A DNA stretch of 64,000 bases from Chryseobacterium sp. (GCF_019236175.1 NZ_JAFAJM010000014.1:1-64000); one strand, 5' to 3'. Numbered from the stretch's first letter, positions 1 to 8,750 are shown. The notes: a model not told the origin generated them from the letters alone. Numbers and translations are program-made.

Positions 1-1762
1 TTATACAGATGCTTCCGGTAACAAAGTAGCATTAGCAAACAGATCCAACTATTACTCTAAGCCGGTAATGATGTTGAACTGGGACTGGACGATGAATGAG
101 AAATCTAAATTAAGTACCGTTCTGTATATGTCAAACGGTAGAGGTGGCGGAACTGCCGATATTGGTAAAATCAATGGAAAGAATGGAATAAACGCCACAT
201 TCCCGAACAGTACAAACCAAATTTATAGAGACGAGCAGGGATATTATAATTTCGACCAAATTTTCAAAGAAAATGCTGCGGTTAATATAAACACCGGTAG
301 CCCTCAAAATACTCTTATCAGAAGATCAAGCATCAATTCTCATAACTGGTACGGAATTTTAGCCAATTTCCAGCACAAAATCAATGATAACTGGAATTTC
401 TCAGTTGGAACAGATGACAGATATTATTATGGATACCACTATCAGATAGCTTCGGACCTTTATGGAGCAAGCGGATTTAAAGATGCAAATAACAAAAATA
501 TACCTGCAAAAATCATAACGCAAACGTATGATTATAAAAAACTCACATGGAATCCTTTCGGAGGAAGCCAGGTTCCGATGGAAAACAGACTGGGATACAG
601 CAATGACGGTGAGGTTCTTTGGTACAGCGGATTTGGACAAATTGAGTATTCTAATGACAAACTATCGGCATTCTTACAGGGATCTGTTTCTAATCAAGCA
701 TATCAGAGAATTGACAATTTCATTATAGATGGGAGTGTACAACGTAATCAGACTGTAAATACAAAAACCGGATTCAAAAATTTACTTGGTTACAATATTA
801 AAGGGGGAGTAAATTATAATATCGATAAAAACAATAACGTTTTTGGTAATATAGGTTATTATAGCAAGCAACCTTTCATGAATACTGTCTATCCAAGTAA
901 TCAGCAAATTGTAAATCCTCAATTAACTAATGAGAAAATTTTCTCTGCTGAAATCGGCTATGGATATAGATCTGCAAAACTTAATGCAAATGTGAATATC
1001 TATAGAACAGAATGGAGAGATAGAGCATTAAGGAGAGGCATCCAAGTTCCAGATGTAACGGATGCTTATGCCGAGATGAACGGTATTACAGAAATTCACC
1101 AGGGAGTAGAAGTTGACGCAACATATAAAGCCACTAATTTCCTGGAGCTTAATGGAATGTTCTCTTGGGGAGACTACTACTACAATGGAAATGCCACAGG
1201 AACGACATTTGATGGAAACAATCAACCGTTAACTATTGCAGGAAACTCAAACGTTACCACACTTTATATTGACAAAGTAAAAGTAGGCGGATCAAGCAGT
1301 AACAGTATTCCTCAAATGACAGCTTCATTGGGAGCAACTATTAAACCCGTTAAAGATTTAAGCATTTATGGAGTTTGGAGATATGTTGGTAAACTTTATT
1401 CTTCTATTGATATTGCAACATTCTCAAATATTGCAAATCAAGAAAGAGGAACATTGAAGTTACCCAACTACAACCTGACGGATATAGGAATATCATATAA
1501 AATAAGATTAAAGGACGGTTCTCAATACTTTACAGTTGGAGCGAACATTTATAACTTATTTGATACAACTTATATTCAGGATGGTGCTACCAATACATTT
1601 GCAAGCGATGTTCCAAAATATTTAGCTGACGGCAAAACTTTAAATACTCAAAACCAAACTTATGAGCAGTTAGGTTATATGTATAAAGGTATTTCTAATG
1701 CAAACCGTGTATATTTTGGATTCGGAAGAACTTGGGCAGCAACATTATCATTCAACTTCTAA
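1..1762 (+). CDS. TonB-dependent receptor, C-terminal part (5' truncated by window edge)
   Basis: The reading frame is open from base 2, so the first in-frame ATG (68) is internal and the true start lies upstream of the window. The visible ~587 residues are Tyr/Asn/Gly-rich alternating strands typical of the 22-stranded outer-membrane barrel of TonB-dependent receptors, and the protein ends in an aromatic terminal strand (ATLSFNF), the BAM recognition signature. The plug domain and any N-terminal carboxypeptidase-like domain are off-window, so the substrate cannot be read. A strong hairpin terminator follows, so the next gene is a separate unit. Family assignment is firm; ligand is unknown. 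Confidence 0.9.
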   Translation, partial: YTDASGNKVALANRSNYYSKPVMMLNWDWTMNEKSKLSTVLYMSNGRGGGTADIGKINGKNGINATFPNSTNQIYRDEQGYYNFDQIFKENAAVNINTGSPQNTLIRRSSINSHNWYGILANFQHKINDNWNFSVGTDDRYYYGYHYQIASDLYGASGFKDANNKNIPAKIITQTYDYKKLTWNPFGGSQVPMENRLGYSNDGEVLWYSGFGQIEYSNDKLSAFLQGSVSNQAYQRIDNFIIDGSVQRNQTVNTKTGFKNLLGYNIKGGVNYNIDKNNNVFGNIGYYSKQPFMNTVYPSNQQIVNPQLTNEKIFSAEIGYGYRSAKLNANVNIYRTEWRDRALRRGIQVPDVTDAYAEMNGITEIHQGVEVDATYKATNFLELNGMFSWGDYYYNGNATGTTFDGNNQPLTIAGNSNVTTLYIDKVKVGGSSSNSIPQMTASLGATIKPVKDLSIYGVWRYVGKLYSSIDIATFSNIANQERGTLKLPNYNLTDIGISYKIRLKDGSQYFTVGANIYNLFDTTYIQDGATNTFASDVPKYLADGKTLNTQNQTYEQLGYMYKGISNANRVYFGFGRTWAATLSFNF

Positions 1763-1791
1763 TTATCACAATATTAGATTTTCTCAATATC

Positions 1792-1817
1792 AATCCCGGC
1801 TTTGAGCCGGGATTTTT
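1792..1817 (+). terminator. Rho-independent terminator after the TonB receptor
   Basis: A perfect 10-bp inverted repeat (AATCCCGGCT / AGCCGGGATT) with a 3-nt loop is followed by a T run. Confidence 0.85.
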
Positions 1818-1819
1818 GT

Positions 1820-1827
1820 TATCTTTG
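1820..1827 (+). promoter_or_regulatory. Bacteroidota -7 box (TATCTTTG) for the small membrane protein
   Basis: Matches TAnnTTTG, 20 nt before the ATG at 1847. TTTG at 1801-1804 could be the -33 box, but the spacing (15 nt) is short and it lies inside the preceding terminator. Confidence 0.5.
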
Positions 1828-1846
1828 TGTACAAAAAAATAGGATT

Positions 1847-2278
1847 ATGGATTTTTACAACATTTTGCTTCATGCTCACAAAGGATTTGGATACCTAGAG
1901 CTTCTTTTGGTGGCATTATTTATCATTGCACTTTTAGCAACCATGTTCGGTTTCAGTGGAAAAGTGAATAAATTTTTGAAAAAGACGACTCTTTTTACAA
2001 TGATTTTCTTCCACGTTCAGTTTTTGATAGGGATCATTATGCTGATCACTACTTTTACAAGAGGTTTAAATATGGGAGAAGTAATGAAAAATGCAGCCTT
2101 AAGATTCCAGTATGTTGAACATCCATTTTCAATGCTTATTGCAGCCGTATTAATGACAATCGTTAACAAGAAAGTAAAATCCAACGATACTATTTCTTTA
2201 GGAGTTGTTATTATGGGATTAATTGCAGTAGGTTTATTTGCATTTGCATTCCCTTGGATGAGAGTCTTCGGGGCTTAA
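1847..2278 (+). CDS. Small four-helix inner-membrane protein, cytochrome b-like
   Basis: A 143-residue protein with four hydrophobic helices (about residues 15-37, 47-72, 90-107 and 114-137). Conserved-looking histidines sit at the start of helix 1 (LLHAHKG), in helix 2 (FFHVQFLIG) and before helix 3 (VEHPFSM). The pattern resembles small flavobacterial proteins sometimes annotated as cytochrome B, in which the histidines could bind heme; that is inference. I chose the ATG at 1847 because the upstream in-frame TTG (1802) lies inside the preceding terminator and the -7 box is at 1820. Lies just upstream of asd with a 66-bp gap; no functional link is evident. Confidence 0.65.
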   Translation: MDFYNILLHAHKGFGYLELLLVALFIIALLATMFGFSGKVNKFLKKTTLFTMIFFHVQFLIGIIMLITTFTRGLNMGEVMKNAALRFQYVEHPFSMLIAAVLMTIVNKKVKSNDTISLGVVIMGLIAVGLFAFAFPWMRVFGA

Positions 2279-2344
2279 AAGATCAAAGAAATTATATGCG
2301 TTATAATTTATAAATAGTTTAATCTTAAATTTTTAATTAAATCA

Positions 2345-3337
2345 ATGAAAGTAGCTGTAGTAGGTTCAACAGGAATGGTTGGACAAGTTATGCTTAAAGT
2401 TTTGGAGGAGAGAAACTTCCCTGTAACAGAATTAATTCCGGTAGCATCCGAAAAATCTGTAGGCAAGAAGGTGAAGTATAAACAGAAGGAATTTACGATT
2501 GTAAGCATGAAGGACGCTATAGCTGCCAAACCGGATATTGCAATCTTCTCTGCCGGAGGTTCTACTTCTCTTGAATTTGCTCCATTATTTGCAGAAGCGG
2601 GAGTAACCGTAATCGACAATTCTTCAGCATGGAGAATGGATCCTGATAAAAAATTAGTGGTTCCTGAAATCAATGCTGATGTTTTAACGAAAGAGGATAA
2701 AATCATTGCAAATCCGAACTGTTCTACCATTCAGTTGGTCATGGTTTTAGGACCTCTGAACAAAAAATATGATTTAAAAAGAGTAATTGTTTCTACGTAT
2801 CAGTCTGTAACAGGAACAGGTAAAGCAGCAGTTGATCAGCTCAATGGAGAAATCAGTGGTGATGATTCTACTGCCAAAGTATATCCTTATCAGATCTTCA
2901 AAAATGCATTGCCTCATTGTGATGTATTTGCTGAAGATGATTATACGAAAGAAGAAATAAAACTGATGAAAGAGCCTAAGAAAATTCTGGGCGACGATAC
3001 ATTCAATTTAACGGCAACTGCCGTAAGAGTTCCTGTTCAGGGAGGTCACTCTGAAAGTGTAAATATTGAATTCGAAAATGAATTTGAGCTGGATGAAGTA
3101 AGAAAAATCTTAGCTGAAACTCCGGGAGTTGTAGTAATGGATGACGTGAAAAACAACCACTACCCGATGCCCCTCTACTCGGAAGGAAAAGATGAAGTAT
3201 TCGTCGGAAGAATAAGACGGGATCTCTCGCAGCCGAAAACGCTTAACCTCTGGATTGTGGCAGATAACCTAAGGAAAGGAGCGGCAACCAACGCAGTACA
3301 GATCGCAGAATACCTTGTAGCAAATAACTTAGTATAA
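2345..3337 (+). CDS. asd: Aspartate-semialdehyde dehydrogenase
   Basis: Reduces L-aspartyl-4-phosphate to aspartate 4-semialdehyde with NADPH, the branch point to lysine/diaminopimelate, threonine and methionine; cytosolic. The N-terminus carries the Rossmann motif GSTGMVGQ (residues 7-14), and the catalytic cysteine is Cys126 in NPNCSTIQ. The later motif GGHSESVNIEF is also typical of the family. Length (330 aa) is normal for the bacterial enzyme. The ATG at 2345 begins directly with the nucleotide-binding strand. Transcription ends at the hairpin at 3353-3382. Confidence 0.97.
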   Translation: MKVAVVGSTGMVGQVMLKVLEERNFPVTELIPVASEKSVGKKVKYKQKEFTIVSMKDAIAAKPDIAIFSAGGSTSLEFAPLFAEAGVTVIDNSSAWRMDPDKKLVVPEINADVLTKEDKIIANPNCSTIQLVMVLGPLNKKYDLKRVIVSTYQSVTGTGKAAVDQLNGEISGDDSTAKVYPYQIFKNALPHCDVFAEDDYTKEEIKLMKEPKKILGDDTFNLTATAVRVPVQGGHSESVNIEFENEFELDEVRKILAETPGVVVMDDVKNNHYPMPLYSEGKDEVFVGRIRRDLSQPKTLNLWIVADNLRKGAATNAVQIAEYLVANNLV

Positions 3338-3352
3338 ACTAACAAAATAAAA

Positions 3353-3382
3353 AAGAGTCTCAGAATTGAGATTCTTTTTTTT
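3353..3382 (+). terminator. Rho-independent terminator after asd
   Basis: A 10-bp stem (AAGAGTCTCA / TGAGATTCTT, one G-U pair), 4-nt loop, followed by eight T. Confidence 0.85.
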
Positions 3383-3394
3383 ATCAAACTCATT

Positions 3395-4393
3395 ATGAAT
3401 ACCCAGAAAAACACACATCAAGAAAAAATAGGATTCCAGAAGCTCATCGCTACCTTTGGAGTCATCCTTTTTATCGGAAAAATCATTGCCTGGAAGCTTA
3501 CCAATTCCGATGCTGTATTTTCCGATGCCATGGAAAGTATCGTGAATGTGATCAGTGCATTTATGGGGCTTTATTCACTTCACCTCGCTGCCAAACCAAA
3601 GGATGAAGACCATCCGTATGGCCATGGAAAAGTAGAGTTTGTCACTTCCGGAATTGAAGGTGCCCTGATTGCGATTGCGGGAATTATGATTATTTATGAA
3701 GGAATTCACAGTTTGATTGTCGGGAAAACATTAAGTAAAATTGATCTGGGAATATGGATCATTGCAGCTACAGCAGTCATCAATTATCTTCTTGGATATA
3801 TCTCCATAAAGAAAGGCGAAAAAGAAAACTCTCTGGTCCTTATTTCGTCCGGAAAGCACCTGCAGTCTGACACGATTACAACACTTGGAGTTGTAGCCAG
3901 CTTAGTCATTGTTTATTTTACAAAAATTTACTGGCTGGACTCTGTGGTCGCATTAATTTTCGGAGTTTATATTATCATTGTGGGTTATAAAATTGTCCGT
4001 AAATCTCTAAGCGGGATAATGGATGAGCAGGACCCTGAAATTTTACATCAGATTATTAAAATCCTTGAAGAAAACAGAAGAACGGAGTGGATTGATGTAC
4101 ACAATATGAAAATCCAGCAATTCGGAGCCAATCTTCATATTGATGCTCATATCACTCTTCCCTGGTACTATAGCCTTCGCGATGCCCACAATGAAATGGA
4201 AAAAGTAATTCTGCTTTTAGCCAAAAACATTAAAAGAAATATTGAGTTTAACTTTCATATGGACGACTGCAAGCCCATCTCATGTTGCGTATGCCAGATT
4301 CAAAACTGCCCTGTCCGGGAAAAAGATTTTATCAAACGGGTAGAATGGACTGCCGAGAATGTAACCCGTGTAGATAAACATACTGCTGAATAA
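3395..4393 (+). CDS. Cation diffusion facilitator (CDF) family metal transporter
   Basis: A 332-residue inner-membrane protein with about six helices in the first ~210 residues and a cytosolic C-terminal domain. Metal-site features of the CDF family are visible: SDAMES in helix 2 and the HPYGHGK loop, then GKHLQSDTITTLG in helix 5. The C-terminal tail is His/Cys-rich (FHMDDCKPISCCVCQIQNCP), which could be an extra metal-sensing or metal-handling site. CDF proteins exchange divalent cations (Zn, Fe, Co, Mn) for protons; the exact metal cannot be read. It starts 57 bp after asd but behind a terminator, so it is probably transcribed alone. Confidence 0.9.
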   Translation: MNTQKNTHQEKIGFQKLIATFGVILFIGKIIAWKLTNSDAVFSDAMESIVNVISAFMGLYSLHLAAKPKDEDHPYGHGKVEFVTSGIEGALIAIAGIMIIYEGIHSLIVGKTLSKIDLGIWIIAATAVINYLLGYISIKKGEKENSLVLISSGKHLQSDTITTLGVVASLVIVYFTKIYWLDSVVALIFGVYIIIVGYKIVRKSLSGIMDEQDPEILHQIIKILEENRRTEWIDVHNMKIQQFGANLHIDAHITLPWYYSLRDAHNEMEKVILLLAKNIKRNIEFNFHMDDCKPISCCVCQIQNCPVREKDFIKRVEWTAENVTRVDKHTAE

Positions 4394-4422
4394 CAAGAGA
4401 GCAAAAAAACAATATTAATCTC

Positions 4423-4866
4423 TCATATATTGCCCGCCCTATCCGTCATCTGCTTTCTATAATAAAACATAGGGACAACCAGCAGTAGAATTAAAGGCTG
4501 GATAACGAATCTTCTCGTATAAAAAGACAAAAGGTACCCAATTTCAAACCGGTCATGAATACAGTATAAATAAGCGGGAAATGTAATAGCAAAAACAATA
4601 CTGATCAAAACCGCACCCTGAACCGTCCATTCTCTGTTTTTAAAGAGCCCCTGAATAATCAGGCACGAAAACAAAAGATTTAAAAGGAATCTGAACAGAT
4701 GCCCAAGGATCAGTTTCCCCCATTCAAATGCCGGAAATTCAATATTTTTATTTGCTTCATGGAAGTACTTCAGGAAAGGATCATAGAAGATTTTATCCTC
4801 AAATACTCTTACTCCTATGAGCCCGCAAAGCCCGGCTATAATTAAAACCCAGTTAAGATTTTTCAT
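4423..4866 (-). CDS. Exosortase F system-associated membrane protein
   Basis: A 147-residue protein with about four hydrophobic helices (residues 6-22, 50-75, 82-102, 121-136). It overlaps the end of xrtF by 14 bp and so is translationally coupled to it. Position, size and topology match the family that always accompanies exosortase XrtF in Flavobacteriia. The role of the partner is not established; presumably it assists XrtF in the inner membrane. No catalytic motif is seen. Confidence 0.8.
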   Translation of the reverse strand: MKNLNWVLIIAGLCGLIGVRVFEDKIFYDPFLKYFHEANKNIEFPAFEWGKLILGHLFRFLLNLLFSCLIIQGLFKNREWTVQGAVLISIVFAITFPAYLYCIHDRFEIGYLLSFYTRRFVIQPLILLLVVPMFYYRKQMTDRAGNI

Positions 4867-5383
4867 TTTTTAATGCAAAGAATTTAATCCAGATCAGCCA
4901 AAGGAGGACCACACTTCCATAGATTACTGCCGGAAAAATAAAATCATGAAACATTATCCCATACTCCTTATGCTCTGCCATCACGAGATTCAGCCCTACT
5001 ATTCTAAGAAGATTCATGATATAAAGTGTGACCAGCCCTACCCCAACAAAGATAAATGTTTGGACTCCTTTATAAAAAGCAAAAACAAAAGACACAAATA
5101 AAATGGCAACAGAAATGGCATTACAGCCTTCCACCATTCTGGTGGTATACTGCTCCTTTACATAGAACCAAACCTGTTCATTTTTTGCATCATCATAAAG
5201 CTCTGTGGGATAATGAAGACCATTTTGAATCAGACATACCTGCCGGGCAATAAGTCTTGAAAAAGAATCCAGACCGGTATCTTTACTATGATTCAGATAA
5301 AACTGGTAGGCGAAAAGCAACACCAGATAGATGATGATGAATCGCAGTAAAATTCCTAAAACCGGCTTAAAATCCTTTAACAT
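4853..5383 (-). CDS. xrtF: Exosortase family protein XrtF
   Basis: An inner-membrane transpeptidase-like protein of 176 residues with helices near 10-28, 90-108, 110-133 and 148-168. The exosortase catalytic residues are in place: Cys87 (VEGCNAIS), Arg127 (NLLRIVG) and His146 (MFHDFIFP). Exosortases cleave C-terminal PEP-CTERM-like tags and attach the exported protein, probably to an envelope polymer. The compact XrtF type occurs in Flavobacteriia with its small partner gene, here overlapping the 3' end. No protein with an obvious exosortase tag is encoded in this window. A reversed TATCTTTG box lies just upstream at 5391-5398. Confidence 0.88.
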   Translation of the reverse strand: MLKDFKPVLGILLRFIIIYLVLLFAYQFYLNHSKDTGLDSFSRLIARQVCLIQNGLHYPTELYDDAKNEQVWFYVKEQYTTRMVEGCNAISVAILFVSFVFAFYKGVQTFIFVGVGLVTLYIMNLLRIVGLNLVMAEHKEYGIMFHDFIFPAVIYGSVVLLWLIWIKFFALKNEKS

Positions 5384-5390
5384 AATACTA

Positions 5391-5398
5391 CAAAGATA
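5391..5398 (-). promoter_or_regulatory. -7 box for xrtF operon
   Basis: The reverse strand reads TATCTTTG (TAnnTTTG), only 8 bp from the xrtF ATG, implying a near-leaderless message. No clear -33 TTG is seen. Confidence 0.45.
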
Positions 5399-5586
5399 AA
5401 AATTAGACGGTAATAACCTGAGTTCTAATCTAAAAAGTTAATTTTTAAGATAAATCCTGAAAAAATCCTCTCTGCTATTTCTGTAAAAACAAAAATGTAA
5501 TTCAGCCTTTTCATGCAATCTCAGGCCCTGATTTCCGTTATCTTTTCCCTCTGTAATTCCCTTATTTCCAACTCGTGTTAAATTAG

Positions 5587-5594
5587 TATATTTG
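5587..5594 (+). promoter_or_regulatory. -7 box (TATATTTG) for the amgK-like gene
   Basis: Matches TAnnTTTG exactly and ends 10 bp before the ATG at 5605. No convincing -33 element. Confidence 0.5.
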
Positions 5595-5604
5595 TTTTCA
5601 TATT

Positions 5605-6621
5605 ATGACTTCTGAACACGCAAAGCGATTTTTTGAGAACCATTGTGATCAAAAATCTACCGAATTTGTCACATTAGCCCAAAGTGGTTCTGCGAGGGTA
5701 AATTTTCTGGCGGCTACCGAGACCGGAAAATACATCATCACGTACAATGAGAATATCCCGGAAAATGAAAGTTTTCTTTATTATTCTGATATTTTCTCTG
5801 AACTCAATCTTAACACACCTCATATTTTAGCGGTTTCAGAAGACAGAAAAATATATGTACAGGAGTTTTTGGGGGCTCACACGCTTTCGGAAGTCATTGC
5901 TAAAGAACACCTCTCACCCCATGTACAGCTTTTGGTGAGACAAACTCTGGAAAAACTATTCAGACTTCAGACACGTACTGAGGGTAAAATTGATTTTACA
6001 AAAACCTTTGAATATGAAAGTTATGATGAACTGCCGGTCATTCATGACCTTTATTATTTTAAAAATTTTGTGGCAGATGTACTGGAACTGGAATACAATA
6101 AATCAACCCTTCTGAAAGAATTTAAACAGATTGCCGTTCTTATTGAAAGTCTGGGACCTCAGGGAATTATGATCCGTGATTTTCAGGCAAGGAACATTAT
6201 GGTAAATGAGAAGAATGAAGTTTCATTTATTGATTATCAGTCTGCCATGAAAGGTCCGCTGATGTATGATGTTATCTCGTTTCTCTTTCAGGCCAAAGCC
6301 GATTTTCCTGAAGATTTTAAAAATGAAATGCTAGCCTATTATATCCAGCAGTTTGAAAATCCGACCGTAAGAATTCAGCTACAAAATTCAATACAACCCA
6401 TTCAGATGATGCGGTTTCTACAGGTTTTGGGAGCTTATGGATTCAGGGGACTTATCCAGAGAAAACAACATTTTATGGCCAGTCTGACAATCGGAATCAG
6501 AAATATCAGTCAGTTTGCTGTTTCATGGGAGCAAATGAACAATTATCCTGAACTCAGCAAGGTCATTCACCAATTAATTTCTGAAAAGACACAATCTAAA
6601 ATTGAAGAAATTTTACACTAA
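5605..6621 (+). CDS. AmgK-like amino-sugar 1-kinase (aminoglycoside phosphotransferase fold)
   Basis: A 338-residue protein of the aminoglycoside phosphotransferase/choline kinase fold. The catalytic loop is RDFQARN with Asp192 as base and Asn197 as metal ligand. The metal-binding aspartate that replaces DFG is Asp210 in IDYQSA, followed by GPLMYDV. These motifs match AmgK, which phosphorylates N-acetylmuramate and N-acetylglucosamine at the anomeric carbon in cell-wall recycling. The MurU-like nucleotidyltransferase two genes downstream supports that role. The same operon carries a lone RapZ C-terminal domain. Substrate identity is inference from motif and context; an antibiotic-resistance role is unlikely. 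Confidence 0.75.
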   Translation: MTSEHAKRFFENHCDQKSTEFVTLAQSGSARVNFLAATETGKYIITYNENIPENESFLYYSDIFSELNLNTPHILAVSEDRKIYVQEFLGAHTLSEVIAKEHLSPHVQLLVRQTLEKLFRLQTRTEGKIDFTKTFEYESYDELPVIHDLYYFKNFVADVLELEYNKSTLLKEFKQIAVLIESLGPQGIMIRDFQARNIMVNEKNEVSFIDYQSAMKGPLMYDVISFLFQAKADFPEDFKNEMLAYYIQQFENPTVRIQLQNSIQPIQMMRFLQVLGAYGFRGLIQRKQHFMASLTIGIRNISQFAVSWEQMNNYPELSKVIHQLISEKTQSKIEEILH

Positions 6622-6756
6622 AAAGACTTATAATGTCAGAAAGCCCTTAAAGTCTTTCATCAATGAATATTTGAGAGAAACTCGCGACTCAATTTTGATT
6701 TATCAAAATCTTACCTTAAAAACTTAAAATACCTTACTGGTTTAAAAATAAAAAAA

Positions 6757-7173
6757 ATGCTACACATCGACATCCACAGTTTTTCATATAAAAAAGGAGG
6801 AATTCCTAAAGATCATTCCGGAAACGGCGGCGGCTTCGCTTTCGACTGCAGAGGAATCCTGAATCCGGGAAGAATTGAAGAATATAAAAGCCAGACCGGA
6901 AATGACATCGGCGTTCAGGAATATCTTGAAACAAAGACTGAAATGCCTAAATTCTTAGAACTGGTAAAATCAATTATTTCTATTAATATTGATGATTATC
7001 TGGCAAGAGGATTTGACCATCTGCAGATTAATTTCGGATGTACAGGAGGACAACACAGATCTGTATATTCCGCGATAAAAATTGCAGAATTTATTAAAGA
7101 AAAATACCCTGAAGGTACCAAAGTGGCCATTCATCATGACGAACAGCCACAACTAAACATTAGCAATAGCTAA
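6757..7173 (+). CDS. Stand-alone RapZ C-terminal domain protein
   Basis: A 138-residue protein corresponding only to the C-terminal half of the RNase adapter RapZ. The signature GCTGGQHRSV is at residues 94-103, with SFSYKKGGIP near the start. In enterobacteria this domain binds the small RNA GlmZ and glucosamine-6-phosphate, thereby controlling GlmS. Here the N-terminal P-loop ATPase half is absent: the ATG at 6757 opens directly into the domain and no Walker A motif precedes it. It lies between an AmgK-like kinase and a MurU-like transferase, so a role in amino-sugar or cell-wall precursor control is plausible. RNA binding is not shown. Confidence 0.8.
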   Translation: MLHIDIHSFSYKKGGIPKDHSGNGGGFAFDCRGILNPGRIEEYKSQTGNDIGVQEYLETKTEMPKFLELVKSIISINIDDYLARGFDHLQINFGCTGGQHRSVYSAIKIAEFIKEKYPEGTKVAIHHDEQPQLNISNS

Positions 7174-7217
7174 TGAACCGTCAGTAATATTTTATATCCC
7201 CTACATTACTTATAATT

Positions 7218-7931
7218 ATGAAGGCTCTCATTTTTGCAGCAGGAAAAGGAACAAGACTTAAACCCTTTACTGACCGTCATCCAAAAGCTCTGGCAAAAGT
7301 AAATGACATTCCTCTTCTGGAAAGAAATATTAATTATCTGAAAAGCTTTGGAATCAAAGATTTTGTAATTAACGTTCATCATTTCGGAGATCAGATTGTT
7401 GATTTTTTAAAGAAAAATCACAATTTCGGATGTACCATTGAAATCTCTGATGAAACCAACGAACTACTGGAAACCGGCGGCGGCTTGGTTTTTGCTAGAA
7501 AATTCCTTGATCATGGAGAAGACTTTTTAATCATGAATGCTGATATTTTAACAGACATAAACATCAATGCTTTGGTAGAATATCATAAAAAGATAAAAGA
7601 TTTTGCTACTTTAGCAGTTTCGGATCGTGAAAGTTCGAGAAAACTCCTTTTCAATGATGAGATGGTTTTAAGAGGTTGGATGAATGTGCAGACCGGAGAA
7701 CAGCGACTGGCTGAATTCAATAAGGGATTCAAAGCTTTTGCTTTCAGCGGTGTTCACTGCATCAACCCTGTCATCTTTGAAAAAATAAAAAGAACAGGCA
7801 AATTTTCTGTTATGGAAGAATATCTGGACCTGATGCAAACCGAGCATATCCATGGCTTTTTGCATGACAGTATTCTTATAGATGTCGGAAGACCGGAATC
7901 TGTAACAGAAGCCGAAAAATATTTTAAATAA
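7218..7931 (+). CDS. MurU-like sugar-1-phosphate nucleotidyltransferase
   Basis: A 237-residue single-domain NTP transferase. The N-terminal signature GKGTRLKPFTDRHPKAL (residues 9-25) binds the nucleotide and metal, and MNADILTD supplies the metal-binding aspartate. It lacks the C-terminal beta-helix acyltransferase domain of GlmU, as does MurU, which makes UDP-MurNAc from MurNAc-1-phosphate. With the AmgK-like kinase upstream this would complete a recycling shunt that bypasses de novo UDP-MurNAc synthesis. A related mannose- or glucose-1-phosphate transferase cannot be excluded from sequence alone. Only 8 bp separate it from the next gene. Confidence 0.78.
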   Translation: MKALIFAAGKGTRLKPFTDRHPKALAKVNDIPLLERNINYLKSFGIKDFVINVHHFGDQIVDFLKKNHNFGCTIEISDETNELLETGGGLVFARKFLDHGEDFLIMNADILTDININALVEYHKKIKDFATLAVSDRESSRKLLFNDEMVLRGWMNVQTGEQRLAEFNKGFKAFAFSGVHCINPVIFEKIKRTGKFSVMEEYLDLMQTEHIHGFLHDSILIDVGRPESVTEAEKYFK

Positions 7932-7939
7932 TTTTGCAA

Positions 7940-8692
7940 ATGGAAATTGATGGAATTAGAGATGAAAGTTTGGTAAATCCGGAGCTTGACATTAATGAAA
8001 CAAAACTACATAACAGTTTCAGACAAAAAACCTGGGACGAAACCATCACCAAAGACAGCTGGATGGTATTCAAAATCATGGCTGAATTTGTAGATGGCTA
8101 TGAAAAACTGGCTAAAATCGGACCATGCGTTTCTATTTTTGGTTCTGCACGACTGAAACCGGAAAACCCATATTATCAAATGGCAGTGGAAATTGCCGAA
8201 AAAATCACCAAATTAGGTTTCGGAATTATTACCGGAGGAGGTCCGGGAATTATGGAAGCAGGAAATAAAGGAGCTTTTAACGCAAAAGGAAAGTCCATCG
8301 GACTCAATATTGATCTTCCTTTTGAACAGCACTTCAACCCTTATATCAATAAATCTTATTCCATGAATTTCGATTACTTCTTTGTAAGAAAAGTAATGTT
8401 TGTAAAATATTCTCAGGGATTCGTAGTCATGCCCGGAGGATTTGGAACACTGGATGAGCTTACTGAAGCAATGACCCTGATTCAGACGAATAAAATCGGA
8501 AAATTTCCGATTGTTTTGGTAGGTACCGAATTTTGGAGCGGATTACTGGACTGGTTCAAGGCAACTTTGTTAAAAGACGGAATGATTGCCGAAAATGATC
8601 TCGATCTTTATCGTGTGGTAGATACTGCTGATGAGGCAGTAGCACATATTAAAGCTTTTTATGATAAATTTTCTGTGAATGTAAATTTTTAA
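7940..8692 (+). CDS. LOG-family (TIGR00730) Rossmann-fold nucleotide monophosphate hydrolase
   Basis: A cytosolic protein of 250 residues. It carries the two family signatures GGGPGIMEAGNKGAF and PGGFGTLDE, the latter holding the catalytic and phosphoribose-binding residues of LOG-type 5'-monophosphate phosphoribohydrolases. Members release a base from adenosine or cytokinin riboside monophosphates, though many bacterial ones act as purine nucleotide hydrolases. I start at ATG 7940 (MEIDGIRD) rather than the TTG at 7934. Co-directional with the amgK-rapZ-murU set and only 8 bp downstream, so probably co-transcribed. Confidence 0.88.
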   Translation: MEIDGIRDESLVNPELDINETKLHNSFRQKTWDETITKDSWMVFKIMAEFVDGYEKLAKIGPCVSIFGSARLKPENPYYQMAVEIAEKITKLGFGIITGGGPGIMEAGNKGAFNAKGKSIGLNIDLPFEQHFNPYINKSYSMNFDYFFVRKVMFVKYSQGFVVMPGGFGTLDELTEAMTLIQTNKIGKFPIVLVGTEFWSGLLDWFKATLLKDGMIAENDLDLYRVVDTADEAVAHIKAFYDKFSVNVNF

Positions 8693-8750
8693 TTGGCATA
8701 TTATTTGTGACCTATAACTAGCAAGTATGATTGTAAATCTATTAATCAAG

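Noticed and set aside
5605..6621. Aminoglycoside-resistance phosphotransferase
   Set aside because: The fold is shared, but the motifs and the MurU-like neighbour fit an AmgK-type sugar kinase better.
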